Source: Glandiceps talaboti
Taxonomy: Eukaryota > Hemichordata > Enteropneusta > Spengelidae
Reading direction: 5' to 3'
DNA length: 64,000 bases
Assembly: GCF_964340395.1 (NCBI RefSeq)
Contig: NC_135567.1
Coordinates: forward strand, 4,767,399 to 4,831,398
Numbering within the stretch: the stretch's first letter is position 1; each line of letters starts with the position of its first letter. Position numbers and translations under genes: made by a program. Below the pieces are notes generated by a model. The model had not been told where the DNA came from, ran no database searches, and worked only from the letters and a program-made list of their open reading frames with translations. Shown one piece after another: positions 24,008 to 37,770 of this stretch.

Positions 24008-25835
24008 AAACATCTCTTTAATTTGAGTAGTATAAGAACTGATGGGACCAGCACCTTTGCTAGAAAACACAATACACAATAAATGTGCTAGTCTGATACT
24101 CTACTGCAATTATTTGGAACGTGTGATTTCCAGAACTTTGTATTTTCGCCAAGTTAAATTACATATTTCATTTTCAATATACATGGGTATCTACAAACTT
24201 AAACACATATTTTGAAATGATTATTTTCAGCCCCCCCCCCACCCCCCCCACTAAATGGATAGAAAACTGTCATTTAGGTAACCCTTGATCGGATCACCTA
24301 CATTCTCAAACCTTAGACAAACAGTTCACTTTTCACCTTGGGTCACAGTTATGAAAGAAACACAAAGTGATAAACATAGGTAGGCCAAACAATTATACCA
24401 GTTTCTGTTTGATTCAGTTATATTTATGAAATAATAATTTAACCAGTGAAGGTCTAAGTACAGAATATATATTGGATACCTTAGTAACCAGTGAAGGTCC
24501 AAGTACAAAATATATATATCGCATATCTTATTAACCAATGAAGGTCTAAGTACAAAATATATATTGGATATCTTAGTAACCAGTGAAGGTTTGAGAACAA
24601 AATGTGCATTGTACATAAGGGACCGGTCGGTTTCTTCAGCCTGGGGGTGCGGTGGATTCTTAAATTGGGCCAACAAAAAGACACTGACCCCCCCCCCCCT
24701 ATCTGTAAAACCCAAAACAGGCTGACCCCCACTATCACTTAATTCTAAAACATGATGACCCCCCCCCCCCATTTATATAATATTCACATGACAGGTATTT
24801 TTTTATCGTGACTCAGTACGTGGACTGCTTGACTGTCTTGCATCTACTTTATAAGATCCCCGGTTAGCACTATCATAATTATAATTATTGACTACACAAG
24901 GTAAATATACTCCTAAAGGAGTTTAATAGCATCTTGACAGTGAAAGGTATAGGAAAGCTTGGGCAGGGAATATGTATATCTCTTATGGGGGGTCCTAGGA
25001 GGTCTCCCCTAGAATCCCTGGAGGTTTTTTACTCTGAAAAGTCAATTTTGAGACTATTCAGGCCCTTTCAGAAAATAATTTCCAAGCTTTACAAGACAAC
25101 AACAACATGTAAAAAGAAAAATATTTTTGAAATATTAAGTTTGATAGCATCTTGACAGTAATAGGTAGGGGGAAGAACTTGAGACTTGGCTGTGTATACC
25201 GCATGTAATTTGGGGGGGGGGGTCCTAGGGGGTCTCCCCCTGGAAGTCCTGGAGGTTTTTTACTCTGAAAAGTCAATTTTGAGACTATTCAGACCCTTGC
25301 TGACAATAATTTCCAAGCTTTACAAGACAGCAACAACATGTAAAAAACAACTTCACAGGGTTGAAATACTTTTGACAGTAAGAGGGGAAGAAGTTGAGAC
25401 TAGGATATGTCCACCTCATGTGGGGGGTCCATGTGGTGTGGTAGCTAGGTGCTAGGTAATACATGTATATGTATATTTATAATTAAGTTTGAACTAATGA
25501 GTAATATTAAAGAATTCATGTAAGAAACAGGGAGAAGAACAAATATTTACATGTACCACATTTCAGACAAGGCTATATGCCATTGTAGAAAAAGGATTTT
25601 TTTCTTCCATCACAATCCAAAACACAATGAACCCCCCCCCCATCCACAATTCTGAAAACAGCATGCCCCCCCCCCCCCCGCCCCGCTGCCAATTTCAAAA
25701 ACAGAGTGACCCCCTCCTCCCAATCCACCGGACCCCCCAGGCCAAAGAAACTGACCAGTCCCTAAGTATTAACTAGGTGGGGTCTGGGAACAAATGTGTA
25801 TTGTGAGTGTATTAACCAGCCAAGGTCTGAGAACA
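24008..25835. repeat. Unit-2-specific DNA: C-tracts and two tandem repeats
   Basis: Positions 24,430-24,605 hold about three units of 57 bp ('ccagtgaaggtctaagtaca'). Positions 24,937-25,430 hold two full units and one partial unit of about 220 bp ('gactattcagacccttg', 'ctggaggttttttactctga'). C-runs of 9-12 bases recur at 24,232, 24,689, 24,761, 25,631 and 25,665, often in a 'gaccccc...' context. No gene is seen. This stretch replaces the CpG-rich 7.0-10.6 kb of unit 1. Confidence 0.6.
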
Positions 25836-27505
25836 AAATGTACTTTGTATGACCTAATATACAAGCAAAACAGAGACTGCTGAGGTCATGAATTTGACCT
25901 TCACTGTCGAGAACATTTAGAGATGAAGATCTCAATATGAATGGATTTCAGTATTGGTCATATCCTTGTCTTGGTGGATGTTCTACAAGATTGGACAGTC
26001 ACTGATCATCAGTGTTAGTGTTACCAATACATTTGCAAATGTTTGACAGGAGGCCACTGAAGACCAAGAGAGAGTGAGAAGGGTGTGGTGGAGATCAAGA
26101 GATACATGTGTATGCTTGTATAAATTTAACCTTCACAGTTAAGAACATTAAGAGATGGATGGAGATTTCAATATGAATGCATTTCACTGTTGGTGGCGTA
26201 CTTGCAGGCGATGGACAACACTGGACACATTAAAGATGTAGTGTTATTTAGTATTTGGATCCTTTGGGTTACAGTGTGTTGCAGCTAGTGTCAAGTCAAT
26301 CTAGTAAAAATTTTGGCCTAACCTTGAACTAACTGCAACAGAAGTTATGTTAGTGCATCTTACTCAGAATTTTATACTGAACAACATATCAAAAGTCTAG
26401 GGAAATCTACTTGTAGGGCTAAAAATGAGTTTTGAATAATTAGCATAATTATAAAATATTCTGTATGTAAAAACCCATGCAAGTAACAAGTCTATGGATA
26501 GCTCTGAGGATGGGTAATAATTGCTCTCACTAGTATTTTGACTGGAACCTAATAAAGATGTGTTAAGTACAAATATACAGCCAGAAATACCTACATGTAT
26601 CAAGTTACCACCTGTTTGACTAAACCTTACCACCAGTAACTTTACTAGTGACCTGAGATGGAGCATCAACTCAGGATCGTTTCACAGAACAGTCTGTTGA
26701 TAATTTTGTAGGATCCTTTGGTTGCAGTCTGTGTGTTACCTTGGGTACACTGGTATTAAACTTGTCTGATCAAGTCACCATCTGTTAGACTTTACCACCA
26801 GTAACTTTACAAAGTTTACTAGTGACCTGAGATGAAGTGTCAATTCATGGCCGATTCACCCAACACTCTATCAACTATGTATACTACAACAAGATTATCT
26901 ATAGTATAACTGGGAGTGCCCTATCATCCAAATAAATAACATTAACTGAGACTGAGTGCCCCTATCATCTATTGGGACTGAGTTGTATGGTTCCGGTTAC
27001 ATTCAAGATGGAGTAGATAGATTTATTATTTTAGAATATTTTTTTTTCTCTATGTGTGTCTAGTTCAGGTTTTCCATTGTTTTCCAAATTTTCTCTGTCT
27101 TGTTTATTTCTTCCTATCAGATGTACAGCCATAACAGATTAGAAGAACAGTTTTATTTTGTCTTTTTAAGTTTATGTCAGTTTCCGGGTTCATTATTTCA
27201 CGTGAGACTTCACAGTTTTTGCGACTTTATTATTTTTTCTCGAATACATAAAAAAAAAGTTTAGGTTCAGCAGTGAAAGCTAGATGGGGTCGGGTAACCA
27301 GAACCAAACAATTATTTTTATTTGGCCTCATCCTCATGTACATCCTTTACTACACAATGCATATATTACAAATCTATCTGGGTGAGACTGAACTAGACAC
27401 ACATAAAAAATTCTCATGGTTTAATTAGATCAATAAAACAATAATTTATGTATACTCTTTTTGCCTGACTGGCATTTCAACTAAAGAATACCGCCAATGG
27501 CGTTG

Positions 27506-28976
27506 TAGCACAACTGTACAGTTTTAAATGTTTATCCATATGATAGTCCATGCTAACAATAGGTGTTCATTTGCTGAATAACTATCCAGTTGCCTATCCA
27601 ACCATGTTGCTATCTTTACGATAAATGCTATCATTTGGCTGTTACTATGGGCGTGGTCATGTTGCATACATTTATGTATGTTTTTGTTCACTTGTGTATG
27701 AATTCCTGATATTGTCTTTGCAATATACGTGATCATTTGGCTGTTGCTATGGGCGTGGTCTTGTTGCTAGGAAAATTTGCATACATTTTTTGAATGTTTA
27801 TTCAATTGTCTATTAAACCCCATTGTTATCTTTGTGAAATACACCACCGTTTGGCTGTTGCTATGGGCGTGGTCATGGTTACTAGGGTATTTGCATACAT
27901 TTTTTGAATGTTTATTCATTTGTCTATTAAACCCTATTGTTATCTTTGTGAAATACACCACCGTTTGGCTGTTGCCATGGGCGTGGTTATGGTTACTAGG
28001 ATATTTGTATACATTTTTTTAAAGTTTATTCATTTGTCTTTCTATTCCTGTTGTTATCTTTGCAAAATACGTGATTATTAGGCTGTTGCTATGGGTGTGG
28101 TCTTGTTGCTATGCAAATTTACATACATTTTTTGAATGTTTATTCAATTGTCTGTTAAACCCTGTTGTTATCTTTGTGAAATACACCACTGTTTGGCTGT
28201 TGCTATGGGCGTGCTCATGGTTGCTAGGGTATTTGCACACATTTTTTGAATGTTTACTCACTTGCCTACCAGATGATGTTGTTATTTGACCAAAATATAC
28301 TGCCATTTGGTTGTTACTAAAGGGCGTGGTCATGGTCGCTAGGGCCAATTTTGTCAAAATATTTTGAAGAAAATCTGCAGAATAACAGTTTCAGAAACAT
28401 CTCGCCAAGTTTCAGACTCATTGACCAAGTACTTTTTGAGATATAAGTTTTTGACCAAAAATGAACATTCTTACACCTAATTTGCATATCACTCATGGAA
28501 TCATTGTATGCTTAATGTATCTTCGTTCATACATCCCTAGATGCATCCCCATCAAATTTCAGCCCAATCTGCTCAGTAGTTTTGGAATTATAGATTTTTA
28601 ACCAAAAAGACACATTTTTAGCCCTAATTTGCATATCACTGATGGAATCATCATGTCATGAACAAATCTTACTTTACACCCCCTAAAGAATCTTCCCACC
28701 AAATTTCGCACCAATCTGCCCAGTAGTTTCTGAGTTTAAGTTTTTTGACCAAAAATCACATTTGTTGACCCAAATCACACACCTGTAATGCGATCATTTT
28801 GATTTGAACAATTTCCCAACTAGACACCCAAGGTAATGGACCCACCAAATATCATGGCAATCGGTTCAGCAGTTTTTGACTTTAAGTTGTTTACACACAC
28901 ACAGACAGACAGACAGACAGACAGACAGACGCCAGGCAATCCTTATAGCACTACTGAACCTCAGTTCAGTTGTGCT
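27506..28976. mobile_element. Helentron/HINE-like element, block B2 copy
   Basis: Same insertion as 12,531-14,620: same flank 'ataccgccaatggcgttg', TAGCACAACTGTA start, about six minisatellite units, CACA/CAGA tract at 28,895-28,930 and terminal hairpin. It lacks the second 690-bp set of minisatellite units. Confidence 0.65.
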
Positions 28977-29621
28977 AAAAATCATGTTTTTTAGCCCTAA
29001 TTTGCATTATAACAGTGCACTTTACACACATATACAAGCTGTGTTGACAAGCCAAATACAGGGTATCAACATGTTTTAAGGAGTAGAACAAGAAACTGCA
29101 CTTGACACACACATTATCAGTGAAATTCTAAAATATGTTTATTACCGTTTATTAACATTTTCAATGGTGATGCCAGTGAAAATAAAATATTCTACACTGA
29201 TTTCTGCTCGACTGACATTCTCATAAGGCAAGATATTGAAACCAGTGACTATGTGATACAGGTCAATCTTTGAATGGAAATCGTGCATGTGGCTCATATG
29301 TTTGTATGGTTGTGTGGAGTTACACTATAGGAATATAAATAGAGCTATACACAATGGAAGAGGAATGTTTGGAAATGGAAGAGATATCCATTTTTTATCA
29401 GATACATGAATTATTGGGTTACGTGTATTTAGCTTTGTACTAGGACTGAAAAGTCAGGCCACTGTTTCTTCAGTGGTTTGAGATGAAAGTCAGTTTTAAA
29501 TCTATGTGTATCTAATATGTATAGGGGTTACTAAGGTTGTTATGTCATTAATTTAACTTTCACTTTTGAGATATTGTAGATTTCTCTAATATGTGTTGTT
29601 GTATCACTATGTAGAACTTTA

Positions 29622-30066
29622 CATCATTTTTAAATCTAAATTGCATATCACTGATGAGATCATTATGTGCTTAATAATTTGCTTTATCTATACACTCCTA
29701 GATGCAATTAATCCCCATTAAATTTCTGCCCAATCTGCTCAGATGTTTTGGACTTAAAGACTGTTGACCAAAAAGATACATTTTAGCCCTAATTTGCATA
29801 TTACTGATGGAATCATCATGTTGTGAACAATTCTTAATCTAAACACCTATAAGAATGTTCCCACCAATATTTAGACATATCTGCCTAGTAGTTTGTGAGT
29901 TTAAGTTTATTGAACAAAAATCACATTTGTTTACCCAAATCACAGTAATGATGTGATCATTTTGACTTGAACAATTTCCAAACTAGACACATATTAAGGT
30001 AATATACCCACCAAATATCATGGCAATCAGTCAAGCAGTTTTTGACTTCAAGTTGTTTACACACAC

Positions 30067-30114
<48 letters not shown>

Positions 30115-30156
30115 AAAAAGTGATGCACTATTGAACCTTATCAGTTCAGTTGTGCT
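29622..30156. mobile_element. 5'-truncated copy of the TAGCACAACTG family, block B2 copy
   Basis: Partner of 15,215-15,708, with a long (AC)n tract at 30,058-30,112. The terminal hairpin 'ttcagttgtgcta' ends at 30,156. Confidence 0.6.
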
Positions 30157-31615
30157 AAAAGATCTAATGAGTGTTCTTTAGCACTTGAACAGATTGTTTT
30201 AAATTTCAATCAATCATTCTCTTTTTTTCAGTTGGTCAAGAAGTAACAAAGAGAATTGAATTCAAAGGAAGACATAAATTTTTGGGAAGAGGTTGGCTCA
30301 GATAGGATGTCAAAAGGAGAAGGCAAGACCTGTGGTGTCAGTATCATCAATGTGTATTAATCACGATGGAGAATCTACCTGTAGGTGTTTGTTAAATTAA
30401 CCAAAACTTTGGATGAAAGACTTAATAAAAAGGACTATAATAATAAATCACAACAGACACAATTGTTGAAAGGTTTGTCGTCTCTGACAGAGTGTGAACT
30501 AAAAGTGTTGACTAGGACTACATGAAAGATATCGTATCCCTGTATTGACAGATAATACTAATACCTACATCCTAAGAACACAACAGGTTGAATATACCAT
30601 ACTGGACTGTTCTAATTTAATTTGTTTCATCAGTGGGTTAGTCTAGTTCCTATACAGTATCTTTATGATTTATACCTTCACTCACAGTATAGTGAAGGCT
30701 CTGACGAAAGATGTTAATTATGGCTCAACCCCATTGTGAGTAAATCATGAACAGCACATACCACTAGTAATAAAGGGTTGTCATCACTGCTCATTAAATA
30801 TTAATTTGATACAGCTTTTTTACAATGTCCAATGTCCAACCAGGACTCCACCGCCAGTAGAATTTAAACTAAATCACTTGGGGACTCAACAACATAATCA
30901 TGTTTATATGAACGCTGTATGAGGGAGCACAGGAATGTGTGCTGATTAAGGGACTTTGACCAGACTGTGGTTAGGGTTAGAAACCATAGTTTGGCATCCA
31001 GACTATCAGTGGGTTTGACTCCACAAATTTCCTTTCAATTAATTTTGCTTTTTAATACTATTTACAATTGGATCTAATTATTAATATCATCCATATCCAG
31101 TGTAAAATAACACCACTTTAATTGTAAGGTTAGCATGTGGACCTTCTAACTGTAGTCCATTTGTAAACAATGTTGTCACAGCTAACAGTGTAATGAGGCT
31201 GTCCCAACTGTAATTATCAATAACTGTAATTCATGACAATTGAACCTTTTACTTCACACTGACAACACTATTTACAGACTTATTGCATTTAGACATACCT
31301 CACTGGGATGCTAATTAAAATAGAATAATGTAACTGGTGCATTTGTACACTTGATATGGGATGTCATAAACGATTGTGACTAGCAGTGAACAACTTTGGT
31401 CTGATGTTAAGTTTTGTAATTTCTGAAAATATTGGAAATTAAAGACAAGTCGCATAGAAGTCATGTTGAGATTGTAGGAACATACAAAATTGTTTCATCA
31501 TTATTTGGGGGAAAATATTGTTTATTGAAGTTAGCCAAAGTTAAACTTATTGAATTATAGGTTGTTCATTAAACTGACATTGATCTTTTGGCTTCTAAGA
31601 ATATCTATATCTTAA

Positions 31616-31648
31616 AGGTATATTATCTGCAACGGGGACTATTTTTTT
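31616..31648 (+). repeat. Left terminal inverted repeat of the TTAA element
   Basis: 33 bp, perfect match to the complement of 40,988-41,020. It ends in a run of T. Confidence 0.95.
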
Positions 31649-31739
31649 GGGTAATTTCTTTCATTGAAAAATACGTTAAAACTAAACTGTAAATGGTCCA
31701 ATCCATCTAATTAGAAAATTTACCTGTCTACTGGTCGTC

Positions 31740-32000
31740 AATATTACTCCAAAGTGACATACGGGAGCTGTAAAACATTCGGCCGGTTTACTTCTTTTCA
31801 AACCGCCCGCCATACTTGTTGACATCGATAGAGGCAAGTCATGTGATAGTGATGTCATCATTACGCGATATATTGAGCGAGCGTGCCAGCACGAGATGTC
31901 AACAATGACATGCACAGCGCTAGGGTCACACGGGCGGAACGCGTGGGATAGCCAAGCCAAGTGGTTTTGGGACTGATTTAGTGCTGAAATATGTATTACA
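31740..32000 (+). promoter_or_regulatory. CpG-rich presumptive promoter, left gene of the element
   Basis: It contains 'cggccggtt', 'aaaccgcccgcc', 'cgagcgtgcc' and 'cggaacgcgtggg' in an otherwise CpG-poor window. A CRE-like 'gatgtcatcattacg' is at about 31,849. It lies just upstream of the ATG at 32,001. The assignment rests on base composition and position only. Confidence 0.4.
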
Positions 32001-32039
32001 ATGGCATGGATAAGCGACGGCGATGCTCTGGAATACGAT
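32001..32039 (+). CDS. Possible first coding exon in the TTAA element
   Basis: The ATG opens a 13-codon exon, MAWISDGDALEYD, followed directly by a consensus gtaagt donor at 32,040 (phase 0). The acidic, short start resembles the first exon of many multi-exon proteins, and no domain can be named. The next exon was not found. The P2X7-like pieces at 34.3 and 35.2 kb are on the same strand and could belong to the same unit. The overlapping longer reverse-strand frame (31,682-32,176) looks like a shadow. Confidence 0.35.
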
Positions 32040-34326
32040 GTAAGTATAAACCACATTAATTTTGCGTTTTGTAAGAGTCTAAACGCCGGTGTCACGCCGA
32101 TTGCAGTTAGTGAGTGACAAGGCGTTCCGTAGCTGCAATAATTGCAGCGTTTGGTGTGACATGAGGGATGTTTCATCTGTTTGTGTGCCTTTTCGTGTTA
32201 CAATGTTTAACCCGAATAAACACCGGAACACAAAAAGGCACAAAAACAGACGAAAAAGCCCCCAAAAATCGCAGCAAACACTACAATTATTGCAGCTAGG
32301 CGATCAATGAAGTTTGATACACACCGTGTCTTTTTAGTGGTCTGAGGTGTAGTCGGACCAAACAGTGAGATACAATTACTAGCAGAACTATGAACACTTG
32401 ACGCCGGAGAGTGAAGATATTACTAACAGATCGATAGAAATAAGGGCTGAACTAAATACTTATTAATCCATGTGAAAACACATTTGCAGTCCATGAACTG
32501 CATACAATATTACATGTAGATGCCTCGAACACAACAACGCGTACTGCATGTCGAGATGTACCAATGTAGAAGTACTGAATACCATTGGTGTATTATCCCC
32601 CGGACGCGAACTAAATTTCAGTGAACAATATTTCGAATGAAAACACCAAAAAGAAAACAAAATGGCCTGGAACATGTGCACTGCAGATTTCTTTCATGAT
32701 TATTTCAGAAGAAATACATATTCCGTCAAATTTCCATATTATACATGTTATGAATTCAAAAAATATGTGTACAGTCTAGTAAACTTTCTAAAGACTTATT
32801 TACTATACATATAATTTTTTGCAGTTGGATTACTAATTATTCAATATGTCATTCATTATTTATATCAATCATTTAGTCATATCTTCAGATCTTTACTGTC
32901 CAGCATCAATTGCTCCTGAGGGGTATCAGCAGATTGTTTTTTGTTTGTTTGTTTGTTGTTGTTGTTGTTTTTTTGTTTTTTTTTGGGGGGGGGCGTATTA
33001 GAAAATGGGGACATGATAAAATTGGTGAATGTGCTTTTTTTTTGAAAATTGAGATCGGCTGATTGGGAGGGAGCTAAAGTTTAACCCCAAGAGTCATTTA
33101 CTAAGTGCATTTCCAACATTTCTTGTGGCTTCACCATAATAAGTTCTAAAACCTATTTTGAATTATCATGAGTTGGGCAACTCCCGAGAATGTGTTTGTT
33201 TATGCCCTAAATCTCTTCATGGGAATTGAAGACAATATTGATAATATACTATGGCTTTCAGTAATGTGTATGGTTTGAAATTTTAGCCTCAACAGCATGG
33301 CTTCTAGCATGTCACGTCATCATTTTTAAAAGAATGCTCACCATGGGAGGAGGACACTAACATTCATGGTGATGCTGTTTCTCGCCCAAATCAAGACTGT
33401 GATGGAAAGCCCTGTCGGCTAATTAACTCCAAGTACATGTATATGTTATAGTCCAGTGCCAGATCTCTCCCTGTAAAGGCCATTACTAAATTTATTGATT
33501 TCAAATGTGTACCTTCATTACCCTAATAGTTGTTGAGAATTTACCAATGAAAGTGATTCCATTGTTACACCGATTATTCTGCTGAAAACCTTTCAGCAAA
33601 ATATGCTAAAATATTTTTATAAAGTGGAAATACATTGCATATGTATGTTTGTAGTATAATGCTAAGCCTCTCCAAGACACACAGACTTTTGATATAACCT
33701 TTAGTTTCCATTATAAAATAACAATCTCCACTTTCATGTTACTTTTACAAGGATGATACTAAGAAAGGGGTGGGACACTGTCTGATTCTGATTTCACTGT
33801 ATTTAACATGTGTCAAAGTGGAATCTGAAGTTGTATAACACTACAAGTATTATTGAATGTCATATGTGTCATGGGGAAAATACTGTCCAGTGGTACATGT
33901 AACTCAAGTCAGTTTCTTTGCCATGCAGGGTAACTTACCTATTCTACACTGCTATTGACTTTATCTGTACATCTGTCATATTCATGATTTATTGTACATT
34001 CCAGCTGTCACTACCAAGGTACATATAGCACATACATGTAGGAGTAGTATTAAAGTTAAAGTAGAAGTACTTGGTAGATTTAGTTCGATTGTACAGAATG
34101 TGGTATAGGCATTGCAGATAGGGACTGACAAATAAAGATAGAGAGTGAGTAGAATATTTGAAAGTAGCTCTCAAGCTGAGGTTTACAGTAAGAACAGAAA
34201 GGACAAGTCACACTACATGCCAATTATAGAAATAAATAAATTCCTCTTGTTTTAATCAAATTATGGCATCACTAAATACTAGCATGAAAATAGTGTTGAT
34301 ATATGATCATGTTTTTACTCTTTCAG
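32040..34326. other. Element interior, no exon supported
   Basis: Presumed intron. It includes a T/G-rich stretch at 32,936-32,996 ending in a G-run. An open frame at 32,203-32,310 has no splice or homology support. Confidence 0.35.
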
Positions 34327-34492
34327 ACTCAAATAAATAATCTCAGTGGAGAAATTACAGTCTCTGGATAAGATGGCGAGAAAGATTGATAGCCAGCGAC
34401 CGAGCCAGGTCTAATGTTCAACCATGACGTCATACTTGTTGCAACATAACCTGGATGTTATTACCCTGCATGAATACAAAGTCCCATACTTG
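34327..34492 (+). pseudogene. Exon-like piece, possible P2X7-type C-terminal domain (upstream part)
   Basis: Flanked by a 'ctctttcag' acceptor and a gtatgt donor. One frame reads LDKMARKIDSQRPSQV, then a TAA stop, then CSTMTSYLLQHNLDVITLHE and YKVPYL. The N-L-D-V-I-T-L-H-E-Y part loosely fits the 'CL-VL-A-Y' stretch that precedes the conserved core of P2X7 C-terminal-like domains. The in-frame stop argues for decay or a wrong model. The call is held up mainly by the stronger piece at 35.36 kb. Confidence 0.3.
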
Positions 34493-35248
34493 GTATGTCA
34501 TCATGTTTCATTATCTTGTTGAATGCTGTCCACAATTGTAAATATTAGTCATGAAATGTTTTTTCCCCAGTGTATTAATAGGCAATGTAATACAGCAATT
34601 ACCATTGTGTGTTAGATCACTTGCTGATGCATGCATAACATCCCACTCAAACTGGCTTTATTACAAGCATGTTAGCAAGGGTAAACAAAAAACATTAAAA
34701 TCTTGGTCCAAATATAGAAACCAACTAGTACTACAGATACAACCTGTTATACTTCTGCAATAGTCAGTGGAACCATAAGTGAACCGAAGTGGGCCTTCAA
34801 ACATCTGTAATTTGTTAACATATTCATAATAATCTATGAGACTGGTCTGGCAATATGCTGATGCTGTGAGCCTTTCAATCTATATCGATTTACTTGGTGG
34901 GCTTTAAACCCAAGCTTTACAATGCCAAATCAATGGATGGTGAAACATGGTATATTTATGTCACTGAGTCTTCAAAACATAAATAGGAGAGTGAGTATTA
35001 CTTGTTACTACCATAAAAGCTACTTTGTTGTGGGTAACAGGAATGCAATTATACAGAGGATCAGTATCTAGAATCATATATTATTCTAAAATCACATCAG
35101 CTCAGCACACATCATCTTTGACCTTTCATAAAAATAAACATTCTCACATAGGTTGAGAATAACCATCACTGGGCATTGAGTTTATGACTATGATGAAATC
35201 ATGAAACACTGGCAATGTACAAATCTAATTTTTCTGTTCTTTCACCAG

Positions 35249-35486
35249 ATGTCATTGTGCTTGCCTTGACAAGAGTTCACAGATGAGACATACTGATGGT
35301 ACCACACAAAGACATTGCTTCATATAGCCAATTTACCATTTGGCAGCTTAGTTGTCCAAAATCTGGGACAGACGAGTCATCCCAAATTGCTGGGTGTATG
35401 CATTTGGGGATAACAGCCCTGATCCATTTGGTCAATACCCTGAAAGGATACCGAGAAGGCTCGCCGAGATTGTTATTGATCGATGA
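35249..35486 (+). pseudogene. Frame-disrupted P2X7 C-terminal-like domain fragment
   Basis: After a 'tctttcaccag' acceptor, one frame reads CHCACLDKSSQMRHTDG and reaches a stop. A second frame reads SYSQFTIWQL (35,326-35,355). The first frame resumes at 35,361 with WDRRVIPNCWVYAFGDNSPD and PFGQYPE, stopping at 35,484. The R-V-I-P-x-C...PDP-G-Y pattern preceded by Y-x-Q-F-x-x-W is the recognisable core of the cysteine-containing domain shared by the P2X7 receptor tail and many invertebrate proteins. It is split over two frames, so it is probably broken, unless an exon boundary was missed. No channel part is present. Its position inside a transposon suggests the domain was carried by the element. 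Confidence 0.45.
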
Positions 35487-35790
35487 TACAAAGATTGATT
35501 GAATACAGTTGACTTTGCGCCTTCTTCAATGAGACAACTTTGATTTACAAATTTGAGTTTGTGATGGACAAGCAAACAGTTTACTATGTACTACTTTTCT
35601 AAGATATATAAACAAACTGATAAGAGTGTCATGATAAACAACATTTGAGTGCTGGTCTTGTATGTGATTTTGTTGTGTAACAAATTTTATCTTTGCACAA
35701 GTCTTTCCTTATTTCACTTTATACAAGGAAAGACCATTCATTAGTGGTCATATTCAATCTTCTAGAATTTTCTTTTGTACGATAGAAGCT

Positions 35791-35949
35791 TTAGGTGATG
35801 GGGATGTTGACAGTCACTTTGGGTCTTTTACTACCAGTTCCATCTCCCTTTACATTCCTTGTCTGTCCACCAGCTTTTTTTCCTGATAAAACTGATCTTT
35901 CAGATGTCATAGTCATACAGACGTCTTCTGTTCTAGTCTTGCCAAACAG
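35791..35949 (-). CDS. Lys/Arg-rich 3' terminal exon in the TTAA element
   Basis: The acceptor 'taactgtag' is followed by 53 codons ending in TAA (35,791-35,793), phase 0. The product starts LFGKTRTEDVCMTMTSERSV and ends SKRPKVTVNIPIT. It is rich in K, G, T and S, with a KRPK stretch that could be a nuclear signal. The frame is clean, but no family is recognised. It could be an alternative last exon of the minus-strand gene that starts at 40,681; the exon at 38,738-38,796 ends in the matching phase. Confidence 0.4.
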   Translation of the reverse strand: MFGKTRTEDVCMTMTSERSVLSGKKAGGQTRNVKGDGTGSKRPKVTVNIPIT

Positions 35950-36039
35950 CTACAGTTACAATAAAAAGAAAGAAATTATTACTGTTGTTGTGATATCTGA
36001 TTACTTATCACTAAGACAATATAGCACCCCAAATCAACC

Positions 36040-37770
36040 CATCATATATCTATACATATATATATCCATCCATACATACATTTGTACATACATACATATA
36101 TACATACACAGCTAGCCATGTATACACATATATCTATCCATGCAACCATCTATCCATATATCGAGCCATGTATGTGCAAATATTATACATAGGGGTGCAA
36201 AAGTAATGGGTATAACATCTATATATTACGTGTATGGTTGTGTATATGTGTGTGTACACTGTATACATTTTGATTGTCCAGTCAACATACACCATACATT
36301 CACACACACACCACAGGCATGCATGTATGTATAGAGACATACAAAAGATGTACATGTGTGTATGTATAATGTGCATGTAACTTTTGTATGGTAAATTCAC
36401 AGACTCGCATAGGAATACATGTATATATAAATATGCATGTGTATGGATTGATCAAATTATGAACGTCTTTGTCTTTATCATGCAGTGTTTATGCTAATAT
36501 TGGGGAACCTTGGTAAAAGAAAGTGGTATAAATGGCTTTGTTTCCATGTAGAGTCTATGGTAATTTTGTTTTGAACAAAGGTGAAATGAGATGGGAACCC
36601 TGTTTGATTTTACCTACTTACCGCCCTGAGCAAAAACACTTCATGTATGTATGCATGTCTGTATAGTATATACTAGTAGTATGTTTGTACGTATGTGTAA
36701 AAACTTGTATTTTATTATACATATTGACTTTACACCATATATGCCCATACAAACAGTGATAACACACATACATCCATACATATGATATGTACATAGTGCC
36801 TACACATGATACATACATAACGACATGTACATGTGTTTGTCATGTATGTATGTATGTACATTTTTGTATGCATGTATGCATGTATGTATGTATGTATATA
36901 TGTATGTATGTATGTACGCACGTACGTACGTACGTACGTACATACGTACATATCATTGAGTATGTATGTGTAAACATTATGCATACATGTGTACAAACTG
37001 TATGTGTATGTGCAGTTATGTATACATGCTGGTATGCTACAGACACATGGGCATACATGTATACATAAATATGGATGTAAATGGAATCATGTATCTGTAT
37101 GTCTCTGCATGCATACATACATACATAATATCTATGGTATGCATGTCTGTATAGTATATAGTATGTTTGTACACACGTGTACAAACTTGTATTATATTAT
37201 ACATATTGACTTTACACCATATATGCCCATACAAACAGTGATACCACACATACATCCATACATATGATATGTACATAGTGCCTACACATGATACATACAT
37301 AACGACATGTACATGTGTTTGTCATGTATGTTTGTCATGTATGTATGTATGTATGTACGTATGTACGTACATACGTACATATCATTGAGTATGTATGTGT
37401 AAACATTATGCATACATGTGTACAAACCGTATGTGTATGTACAGTTATGTATACATGCTGGTATGCTACAGACACATGGGCATACATGTATACATAAATA
37501 TGGATGTAAATGGAATCATGTATCTGTATGTCTTTCTGTATGTCTCTGCATGCATACATGCGTACGTACGTACGTACGTACGTACGTACGTACATACATA
37601 CATACATACACTTATATATACACATAGCATATGGCATACATATGAACATACACTAAACATATATATGCAGACATACTCACATATTATACGTATAACATAC
37701 ATTGACTTGGACACCAGACATGAATGTATACACACAAATATGACAACATGCATGCATGCAAACATATATA
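36040..37770. repeat. ACAT/ATGT-rich low-complexity tract with 489-bp duplication
   Basis: Dense TACA, TATG and TACG tetranucleotides. The stretch starting 'gcatgtctgtatagtatata' at 36,652 recurs at 37,141. The copies run roughly 36,652-37,140 and 37,141-37,600, with different lengths of the (TACG)n core. Many overlapping Tyr/Cys/His/Thr frames on both strands are artefacts. Confidence 0.9.

Larger units (their letters stand above)
25836..31611. repeat. Segmental duplication block B, copy 2
   Basis: Partner of 10,598-17,160. It ends exactly at the insertion point of the 9.4-kb TTAA element. Confidence 0.9.

Noticed and set aside
31682-32176. 164-codon minus-strand frame at the left end of the TTAA element
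   Set aside because: Overlaps the promoter-like region and the plus start exon; no domain, no splice context.
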